Shown: positions 5,519 through 10,517 of the stretch, piece after piece
Layout of the letters: every line of letters starts with the position of its first letter
How positions within the stretch are numbered: position 1 is the first letter of the stretch
Origin: Alphaproteobacteria bacterium
Lineage (GTDB): Bacteria; Pseudomonadota; Alphaproteobacteria; RF32; CAG-239
Assembly: GCA_017650255.1 (NCBI GenBank)
Contig: JAGCFG010000053.1
Location: 1-10,517 of the forward strand
Reading direction: 5' to 3'
Length of the DNA: 10,517 nt
The notes under the pieces: model-generated
The model's input: only the letters and a program-made list of their open reading frames with translations
Databases searched by the model: none
What the model was told of the DNA's origin: nothing
Made by a program: the position numbers and the translations under genes

Positions 5519-5547
5519 AATAAATATCTTTTTAATCAATATGTCAA
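5519..5547 (-). promoter_or_regulatory. Promoter of secE-nusG
   Basis: On the minus strand, TTGACA (5547-5542), 17 bp, TTTATT (5524-5519), followed at once by AGGCACT (5518-5512). The divergent promoter at 5602-5630 has the same -35, the same spacer length and the same AGGCACT after its -10. The leader to secE would be about 115 nt; I see no clear regulatory structure in it. Confidence 0.6.
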
Positions 5548-5601
5548 GGCAATTCTTTCATTAGTCCAAGTTTTATACAACAAACACAGAATATAAAACA
5601 T

Positions 5602-5630
5602 TTGACAGCAAACTTTTTTTATAATATTTT
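5602..5630 (+). promoter_or_regulatory. Promoter of the structured RNA
   Basis: TTGACA (5602-5607), 17 bp, TATTTT (5625-5630), then AGGCACT (5631-5637). A better-looking TATAAT at 5620-5625 is only 12 bp from the -35 and is less likely. Transcription should begin close to 5637. The layout mirrors the secE promoter. Confidence 0.6.
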
Positions 5631-5636
5631 AGGCAC

Positions 5637-5839
5637 TGCAACGGCTGATTACCGTTGTGAGGTTTAGAACCCTCAATAAATCAAGATGCCTGCACTTTAA
5701 AAATGCGTAGGTAATAAATACTTTCCGGCAATGGCTGGAAGGTAGTAGAATAAGTTTATTAAAACAAATATACTACACTATTTTTTTCTTGATTAATAGG
5801 TTCTAACTTCCAGCTGCTTCTCATCAAAGCGGCCTTTTT
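5637..5839 (+). ncRNA. Structured RNA of about 200 nt, family not recognised
   Basis: Between a good promoter and a good terminator there is no substantial ORF but much pairing. A 5' hairpin is formed by CAACGG (5639-5644) / CCGTTG (5652-5657). A long-range closing helix consists of TTAGAACC (5664-5671) / GGTTCTAA (5799-5806) and, across an internal loop, AATCAAGA (5679-5686) / TCTTGATT (5787-5794). Inside it lie an imperfect hairpin at 5687-5713, a 9-bp hairpin at 5721-5742 with loop AATG, and GTAGTA (5742-5747) / TACTAC (5771-5776). The terminator hairpin ends the RNA. This is a closed multi-branch fold. It could be a stand-alone small RNA or a cis-acting leader of the genes to the right. 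I compared it from memory with 6S, tmRNA, RNase P RNA, SRP RNA and common riboswitches and saw no match. Confidence 0.55.
5813..5839 (+). terminator. Intrinsic terminator of the structured RNA
   Basis: 7-bp stem GCTGCTT (5813-5819) / AAGCGGC (5827-5833) with one G-U pair, loop CTCATCA, followed by C and five T. The sequence just before and into its first arm, CTTCCAGC (5807-5814), is a perfect complement of GCTGGAAG (5734-5741) upstream, which could prevent the terminator from forming. Confidence 0.75.
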
Positions 5840-5857
5840 ATTATGGAGAAAGTTGCT

Positions 5858-5974
5858 ATGGAAACCTATTTGAAAAATTTTTTTATTTTTCCCCCTTTAA
5901 AACCATTTATTGGCGCTTATATAAAACTTTTGATTACACTACCACAAGCAAAGAGGAGAGCTTCCCATGCCTAA
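5858..5974 (+). CDS. Possible small ORF overlapping the first glycosyltransferase
   Basis: A 38-codon frame (METYLKNFFIFPPLKPF... ending AKRRASHA) starts at ATG 5858 with GGAG 9 bases upstream and stops at TAA 5972-5974, eight bases inside the glycosyltransferase gene. It is hydrophobic with a basic tail. It lies directly after the terminator of the structured RNA. Against it: it is short, AT-rich and has no recognisable homology. If translated it could couple to the downstream gene. An ATG five codons upstream (5843) is in the same frame. Confidence 0.25.
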   Translation: METYLKNFFIFPPLKPFIGAYIKLLITLPQAKRRASHA

Positions 5975-6824
5975 AATTTCTGTTCTGATGCCGGTCTATA
6001 AAACGCCGGAAAAATATCTTCGTGAAGCCATCGAAAGTATTTTAAACCAAACTTTTACAGATTTCGAATTCCTAATTTTGGACGACTGCCCCGAAGACAA
6101 CCGCAAAGACATTGTGTTTTCATATCACGACAAAAGAATAAAATATTTTCAAAACAAACAAAATATGGGCATTTCTGCCTCTCGCAACAAACTTCTTGAC
6201 CTAGCCCAAGGCGAATATCTTGCCGTTATGGATCACGACGACATCTGTCTTCCCAAGCGTTTTGAAAAAGAAGTGCAATATCTTGACGAACACCCGAAAA
6301 CAGGTGTCGTTAGCAGCCAAGTAAAACGTATTATTTCAAAAAAAATAACCCAAAACCCGACAGATGACAAAGAAATAAAGCTTGCTTTGATGCGTGTCAG
6401 TGTTATGGCGCATCCTGCCGCAATGATTAGAAAATCCGTTCTCATTGACAACAAGATTCGCTACGAAGAACAATACAGTCCGGCAGAAGACTATGCTCTT
6501 TGGTGCAGACTCATACCCTATACTGATTTTCACAATCTTGAAGATATTTTGCTTCTTTATCGCGACCACAACCAAAATACATCACACCTCCAGTCTGCCA
6601 AAATGAAAAAAGCAACATTATCAATTTGGGCATTTGTAGAAAATGAAAACCCGATTCTTTACAAAGATTTTTCAAGCAAGGCCAGAAAAAAATCCTATGT
6701 TAAACTTTTCGGCATAATTCCCTTTTTGAGTGTTATTAAACAAGGTGATAACAGCAAATTTTACCTTTTTGAAAAAATCCCGATTTTGAGCATAAAACAA
6801 ACGTTCAAGCTGAAAGGAAAATAA
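5967..6824 (+). CDS. GT2-family glycosyltransferase
   Basis: A 285-residue family 2 (GT-A fold) enzyme that would transfer a sugar from a nucleotide-sugar, probably in assembly of a surface polysaccharide. It has the N-terminal strand KISVLMPVYKTP (3-14) and the nucleotide-binding ILDD (37-40). The metal-binding D-x-D region is MDHDD (88-92). A possible catalytic-base segment is PAEDYALW (172-179). The C-terminal tail carries a twofold repeat, LFGIIPFLSVI and LFEKIPILSI (about 243-270), a tail I recall from other polysaccharide glycosyltransferases. There is no membrane helix, so it should act on the cytoplasmic face. ATG 5967 has AGGAG 8 bases upstream. The stop is directly followed by the next ATG, so it forms an operon with the second glycosyltransferase. 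The sugar and acceptor cannot be told. Confidence 0.9.
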   Translation: MPKISVLMPVYKTPEKYLREAIESILNQTFTDFEFLILDDCPEDNRKDIVFSYHDKRIKYFQNKQNMGISASRNKLLDLAQGEYLAVMDHDDICLPKRFEKEVQYLDEHPKTGVVSSQVKRIISKKITQNPTDDKEIKLALMRVSVMAHPAAMIRKSVLIDNKIRYEEQYSPAEDYALWCRLIPYTDFHNLEDILLLYRDHNQNTSHLQSAKMKKATLSIWAFVENENPILYKDFSSKARKKSYVKLFGIIPFLSVIKQGDNSKFYLFEKIPILSIKQTFKLKGK

Positions 6825-7556
6825 ATGCCTGCGGTCAGTGTTATCATTCCCTGCTACAATCAAGAGAGATACATAAGCGAATGTCTCGATTCTCTCAATA
6901 TGCAAACCTTCAAAGATTTTGAAGCTATTATTATCGACGACGGATCAACTGACAACTCAGCACAAATTGTTCGTTTATATACGGATAAATATCCGAATTT
7001 TAGTATGATTTCACAACAAAACAAAGGAGTTGTCTCCGCCCGCAATTTTAGCATTGCCCACGCCAAAGGAGAATATATTTTCCCCCTCGATGCCGATGAT
7101 ATTATTGCCCCGACAGCACTCGAAAAACTTGTCGCTGCAATAAAAGCCGGCAAAGGCGACATAATTACCAGCCGTGTTGAGATGTTTGGCAAAAAAACTG
7201 GAGAACTGAAACTGAAATATCCTAACAAATATAATCTTTCCAAAAACAACTGTCTGGTAAACAGCTCTCTTTTTCGCAAAGCAGACTTTGAAAAATCCGG
7301 CGGCTATGACAGCGAATTTAATTTGGGACTTGAAGATTATGATCTCTGGCTCAACATGGTTCTAAATCAAAAATTAAAAATATATCGGATACCCGAAATT
7401 TTGTTTTTTTATCGAATAAAAAACATAACAGAATCCAGAAACTTGCAACAAATACAATTGCATAATAACATTTTGCTAAAAAAGCTGAAACGCAAATATC
7501 CCCAAATGTTCTTTTACCGTATTTTTCGAAAAATAACCAAATATTTTACCGATTGA
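6825..7556 (+). CDS. GT2-family glycosyltransferase
   Basis: A 243-residue family 2 glycosyltransferase with AVSVIIPCYNQERYI (3-17), IIDDGSTDNS (37-45), NKGVVSARN (66-74), the D-x-D segment PLDADD (87-92) and the catalytic-base segment GLEDYDLW (168-175). It begins on the base after the stop of the preceding glycosyltransferase, with AAGGA in its last codons as ribosome-binding site. The two are related but distinct, and probably add successive sugars to one glycan. The C-terminal part is rich in Lys and aromatic residues (RKYPQMFFYRIFRKITKY) and may lie on the membrane surface. It lacks the LFG-type tail repeat of its neighbour. Substrate unknown. Confidence 0.9.
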   Translation: MPAVSVIIPCYNQERYISECLDSLNMQTFKDFEAIIIDDGSTDNSAQIVRLYTDKYPNFSMISQQNKGVVSARNFSIAHAKGEYIFPLDADDIIAPTALEKLVAAIKAGKGDIITSRVEMFGKKTGELKLKYPNKYNLSKNNCLVNSSLFRKADFEKSGGYDSEFNLGLEDYDLWLNMVLNQKLKIYRIPEILFFYRIKNITESRNLQQIQLHNNILLKKLKRKYPQMFFYRIFRKITKYFTD

Positions 7557-7583
7557 ATTTATTTTTAATCAATATTTTATAAT
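7553..7583 (+). promoter_or_regulatory. Weak candidate promoter before the PH-domain gene
   Basis: TATAAT at 7578-7583 is perfect, but the best -35 (TTGAAT, 7553-7558) is 19 bp away and overlaps the stop codon of the glycosyltransferase. Transcription from the glycosyltransferase operon could equally run on. Confidence 0.3.
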
Positions 7584-7629
7584 TATGGCATAGAATCAAC
7601 AGCAATAAACTATCATAAAGGAAATTGCT

Positions 7630-8280
7630 ATGTTTCTCTCATATTCCGGAAAAAATGAACTATTGTCACTGATAAGCCCAGATGAAAATATTTTGTGGCA
7701 AGGTCGCCCCAATAAAAAATGCTTTATTCTTGAAGCAATTTTTAATCCATTATTACCGATAGCTTTTATTTGGGGACTCATTGACTTTTCTATGATGTTT
7801 GCGGCAATGAATGAAACTTCCAAAGAAATGAGTAGTCTCAAGTATGTTCTTAGCGGTTTTTTTGCTCTGCATTTAATGCCCGTATGGATATATCTTGTTG
7901 GTGTTTTATTTTCTTTTTTGCGCTATCAACACACCCATTTCGCCGTTACCGACCAGGGCGTATACGTTTCTGGCGGAACTTTCACACAAAACTACGAACG
8001 CAAACCTTTTACTGAAATATCCCATGTCAATTTACACCGCGGTATTTTTGATCAATATCTGGGAGTTGGCGATGTTGTCCTGACCGGCAACCATGATGGC
8101 TATAATCCTCGCCACAATTTATATAGAGGCACAAGCATTTACGATATCAGCGACTATGCAAAAGTTTATCAGTTGGTCAAAAAATTGCAGACGGATATTT
8201 ATGCTGATACAATGTATCCCAACGATTTGCGCCCATCTACAAATCGCGGTTACAAAACCAAATATACTCCAGAAGAATAG
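7630..8280 (+). CDS. Membrane protein with bacterial PH-like domain
   Basis: The 216-residue product resembles the bacterial PH (bPH2, YdbS/DUF304-like) membrane proteins: ILWQGRP near the N-terminus (21-27), two hydrophobic helices (about 35-58 and 72-96), then a beta-rich domain. That domain starts THFAVTDQGVYV (102-113) and continues through EISHVNLHRGIFDQYLGVGDVVLTG (129-153). The C-terminal tail is polar and probably unstructured. The molecular function of these proteins is mostly unknown; they are thought to work at the membrane. ATG 7630 has AAGGAA a suitable distance upstream. The stop is 12 bp before the Mur ligase start, so it is likely co-transcribed with the peptidoglycan-recycling pair. 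That is position only, not evidence of a shared task. Confidence 0.8.
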   Translation: MFLSYSGKNELLSLISPDENILWQGRPNKKCFILEAIFNPLLPIAFIWGLIDFSMMFAAMNETSKEMSSLKYVLSGFFALHLMPVWIYLVGVLFSFLRYQHTHFAVTDQGVYVSGGTFTQNYERKPFTEISHVNLHRGIFDQYLGVGDVVLTGNHDGYNPRHNLYRGTSIYDISDYAKVYQLVKKLQTDIYADTMYPNDLRPSTNRGYKTKYTPEE

Positions 8281-8292
8281 AGGAAAAAGAAA

Positions 8293-9657
8293 ATGACTAA
8301 AGTAGGATTTTGCGGAATTTCCGGCAGCGGTATGAGTTCACTTGCACAAATATTAAAGCTTTCCGGTTATGAGGTTTGCGGCTCAGATCGCAATTTTGAC
8401 TTGGGGCGTGACCTTGCAACAAAAGAAAAAATGCAAAAAATGGGCATTTCAATATATCCGCAAGACGGCTCCTGGATTGATAGCGACCTAAAATGGCTTT
8501 GCGCCTCTACCGCCGTAGAAGATACAATCCCCGATGTTAAAGCCGCCAAAGAAAAAAATGTTCCAATAATAACTCGCCCGCAGCTTCTGGCCGATACTTT
8601 CCATTCATATCACTATGGCATAGCTGTTGGTGGCACCAGCGGCAAAACCACTACAACCGCCATGATTGGATATATTCTTGACAAAGCCGGCAAAAAACCT
8701 TGCATGATAAACGGCGGTCTTTTGCGCGATTACGAGGGTATAAGCGCAATCCCGAATATTATCTATAACAAAGGCGATATCTGCGTTGTTGAAGCCGACG
8801 AAAGCAACGGCAGCATTGATTTGTACAATCCATACATTGCACTCATAACCAACATTTCTGCCGACCACAAATCATTGGAAGAACTTTCTTTTTTGTTCCA
8901 AAACTTTGCCAACCGCACCCAAAAAAGCGTTATTATCAATGATGATTATGAGCTATGCCGCAACCTAAAAATCAACAAGCCTGTGCTTACTTTTTCAACA
9001 CAAAATCCAAAAGCGGATTTTTGTGCCTACAACATCACTCCTTTGGCGCATGGCACACAATACGATTTTGATGGCAAAACCTATACCTTGAACCTGATTG
9101 GTGAGTTCAATATTGCCAATGCTTTGGCTGCCATTGCCGCTTGTGCCGAAATGGGGCTTGACAGGCACACTGCTGCAGAAATCTTGCAGGGTTTTCATGG
9201 CACAAAACGTCGTTTGGAAGTAATCGGGCAAAGAAATAATATAACAGTAATTGACGATTTTGCACATAATCCCGACAAAATTAAAGCCTCAATAACTGCA
9301 CTCCGCAGATATAACGGAAGACTTATCGTTATGTTTCAGCCGCACGGTTTTGCCCCCATGCGTTCGCTCGGCAAAGAAATTATGAGCGAGTTTACTCACA
9401 ACATGAATGACGAAGACATTTTGATAATGCCGGAAATCTTTTTTGTCGGCGGCACGGTTGCAAAAGACATATCTTCAAAAAATCTGATAGATTATGCCGT
9501 AGAGCAGGGCAAAAATAATGCCTTTTTCGTTCCCGACAAAGCGTCTGCAATGGAAAAGATTTTACAATTTGCACAATCCGGCGACCGCATAGTGATAATG
9601 GGCGCTCGCGACAATTCACTAACCGACTTTTGCCGTCAAATATTGGAGAAATTATAA
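8293..9657 (+). CDS. mpl: Mur ligase family enzyme, probably Mpl-type (UDP-MurNAc:tripeptide ligase)
   Basis: The 454-residue, three-domain Mur ligase has a Rossmann start VGFCGISGSGMSSLA (4-18), an ATP-binding loop GGTSGKTTTT (113-122), EADES (168-172), an NISADH segment (187-192), KRRLEV (305-310) and DDFAHNP (321-327). MurC adds L-Ala to UDP-MurNAc; its relative Mpl adds a recovered L-Ala-D-Glu-mDAP tripeptide. RRLE and DDFAH, the length near 450 and above all the LD-carboxypeptidase directly downstream favour Mpl, but FQPHG (348-352) recalls the MurC motif FQPHR, so a MurC paralog is possible. Two conserved positions differ: Ser116 where the loop usually has His, and Asn326 where D-F-A-H-H-P is usual. 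The start has AGAGGA upstream. Its stop overlaps the next ATG (TAATG). Cytoplasmic. Confidence 0.82.
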   Translation: MTKVGFCGISGSGMSSLAQILKLSGYEVCGSDRNFDLGRDLATKEKMQKMGISIYPQDGSWIDSDLKWLCASTAVEDTIPDVKAAKEKNVPIITRPQLLADTFHSYHYGIAVGGTSGKTTTTAMIGYILDKAGKKPCMINGGLLRDYEGISAIPNIIYNKGDICVVEADESNGSIDLYNPYIALITNISADHKSLEELSFLFQNFANRTQKSVIINDDYELCRNLKINKPVLTFSTQNPKADFCAYNITPLAHGTQYDFDGKTYTLNLIGEFNIANALAAIAACAEMGLDRHTAAEILQGFHGTKRRLEVIGQRNNITVIDDFAHNPDKIKASITALRRYNGRLIVMFQPHGFAPMRSLGKEIMSEFTHNMNDEDILIMPEIFFVGGTVAKDISSKNLIDYAVEQGKNNAFFVPDKASAMEKILQFAQSGDRIVIMGARDNSLTDFCRQILEKL

Positions 9658-10517
9658 TGCAAAAAATCAAATCCGGAGACAAAGTTGCTGTTATAGCTCC
9701 TTGCGGGCAAATCGGAGATTTGAGCAAAATTGATTCTGCCGTAAAATATCTCAAAAGCTTGGGTCTAAAACCGGTGTTCGGCAAACATCTGTTGAAAGTT
9801 CGTCGCTATATGGCCGGAACCGACGTTGAACGTGCCGCAGATATTAATTCTGCTTTTGCCAATCCGGAGATAAAAGCTGTTTTCTGTGTTCGTGCCGCTG
9901 CCGGCGGAACCAGAGTTTTACCCCATATAGATTACGAGTTAGCGCGCGCCAACCCCAAACCTGTTATCGGTTTTTGTGATAATGCCGCCATACAAATTGC
10001 CTTGCATCAAAAAAGCAAACTAGTTTCCTATAACGGTTTTGTCATGACCTATGACTTCAAAAACGGCAATTTGGATAGTCTGATAAAAGACAATTTGGAA
10101 AAACTGTTGAGCGGTGAACTTTTTGAAATAAAATCCGGCAAAACTCTGCAAAAGGGCTCAACTGAGGGAACTCTGATTTGCTCCAACTTAACTGTGCTTA
10201 CCCGCATGGCAGGAACGCCGTATTTTCCTGACCTAAAAAACAAAATTTTGCTTTTGGAAGAAGTCAATGAGCCGGTTTATAAAATTGATTTAATGCTCCA
10301 ACAGCTAAAACAGCAAAAGAATTTTGACAAGCTCAAAGGCTTAGTTTTCGGTCAATTTACAGGCGTTAAAGCCGACGAAGAAGACGGGACAATCAAAGAT
10401 TGTTTGCACGACTTTTTGCAAGGTACAAAATTACCTGCAATTTATGACTTTAATTTCGGGCATACTCCGTCGCGCCATGTTCTGCCTCTTGGCGCCAAAG
10501 CCAGCCTCAATGCCGAC
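9657..10517 (+). CDS. ldcA: LD-carboxypeptidase (LdcA/MccF family, S66), cut by window end, with Cys at the nucleophile position
   Basis: LdcA removes the terminal D-Ala from cytoplasmic muropeptide tetrapeptides, giving the tripeptide that Mpl reuses. The 287 codons seen cover nearly the whole enzyme: GDKVAVIAPCG (7-17), the loop before the nucleophile RAAAGGTRVLPHIDYE (79-94), GFCDN (105-109), LLLEEVNEPVYKID (198-211) and FGHTPSRHVLPLGA (267-280). The family triad is Ser-Glu-His. Glu201 and His269 are in place, and spacings agree with those I recall for E. coli (94 from nucleophile to Glu) and P. aeruginosa (68 from Glu to His), but the nucleophile Ser is Cys107 (codon TGT 9975-9977) and the usual RGGYG is RAAAGG. 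The start overlaps the Mur ligase stop by one base, with GGAG 8 bases upstream. No stop occurs before the window end. Confidence 0.88.
   Translation, partial: MQKIKSGDKVAVIAPCGQIGDLSKIDSAVKYLKSLGLKPVFGKHLLKVRRYMAGTDVERAADINSAFANPEIKAVFCVRAAAGGTRVLPHIDYELARANPKPVIGFCDNAAIQIALHQKSKLVSYNGFVMTYDFKNGNLDSLIKDNLEKLLSGELFEIKSGKTLQKGSTEGTLICSNLTVLTRMAGTPYFPDLKNKILLLEEVNEPVYKIDLMLQQLKQQKNFDKLKGLVFGQFTGVKADEEDGTIKDCLHDFLQGTKLPAIYDFNFGHTPSRHVLPLGAKASLNAD

Noticed and set aside
5387..5596. 69-codon plus-strand frame upstream of the structured RNA
   Set aside because: It begins inside secE on the other strand, runs through the secE promoter and has no ribosome-binding site or recognisable motif.
5403..5640. 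tRNA-Trp gene, often found upstream of secE
   Set aside because: No cloverleaf, T-loop GTTCGA or CCA-anticodon arm is present on either strand.
5637..5839. 6S RNA, tmRNA, RNase P RNA, SRP RNA, T-box or retron RNA
   Set aside because: None of the conserved sequence blocks I know for these families is present, no reverse transcriptase gene is nearby, and the multi-branch fold does not match the single rod of 6S RNA. Only a covariance-model search can settle it.
8367..9267. Minus-strand frames inside the Mur ligase gene
   Set aside because: They are shadows of a well-supported gene with full Mur ligase motifs.
10049..10267. 72-codon minus-strand frame near the right end
   Set aside because: It lies opposite the LD-carboxypeptidase, which has a continuous conserved frame from 9657 to the window end.

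Overview
The window looks like part of the chromosome of an AT-rich Gram-negative bacterium, most likely an uncultured, possibly host-associated alphaproteobacterium. The evidence is the lipobox-type lipoproteins, a single-helix SecE, the NusG, L1 and L11 sequences, and a predicted peptidoglycan-recycling gene pair. The taxonomic guess is from general resemblance only.

Left half (1-5400). The conserved block secE-nusG-rplK-rplA is present on the minus strand but broken up. secE and nusG (5393-4661) are followed by mscL (4634-4125), which carries an added C-terminal zinc ribbon and a PAPAKK repeat tail. Three plus-strand genes (2560-4072) then separate mscL from rplK-rplA (2338-1210). After rplA, where rplJ-rplL usually follow, come two more plus-strand genes (108-1141). 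These five genes are paralogs of one unrecognised family of about 140 residues, with a lipoprotein signal peptide, a short periplasmic domain and a C-terminal membrane helix. Each sits in its own cassette with a TTGACA-type promoter, an AU-rich leader without a Shine-Dalgarno sequence, and an intrinsic terminator. Promoter, leader and terminator are conserved within each sub-group, in one pair apparently more than the protein.

Middle (5400-5966). Two divergent promoters share the same design: TTGACA, 17 bp, a T-rich -10, then AGGCACT. One drives secE-nusG. The other drives a structured, apparently non-coding RNA of about 200 nt that ends in a good terminator. I cannot assign this RNA to a known family. 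It contains two mutually exclusive helices next to the terminator, so it could be a stand-alone RNA or a leader that controls the genes to its right. A 38-codon small ORF follows it and overlaps the next gene.

Right half (5967-10517). All genes are on the plus strand. Two adjacent GT2 glycosyltransferases are followed by a two-helix membrane protein with a bacterial PH-like domain. Then come a Mur ligase most like Mpl and an LD-carboxypeptidase (LdcA/MccF family) cut by the window end. The last two overlap by one base and would form a recycling pair: LdcA trims tetrapeptide to tripeptide, and Mpl joins tripeptide to UDP-MurNAc. The LD-carboxypeptidase has Cys in place of the usual nucleophile Ser.

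The strongest candidates for something undescribed are the lipoprotein cassette family scattered through the ribosomal/secretion operon, and the structured RNA with its mirrored promoter.
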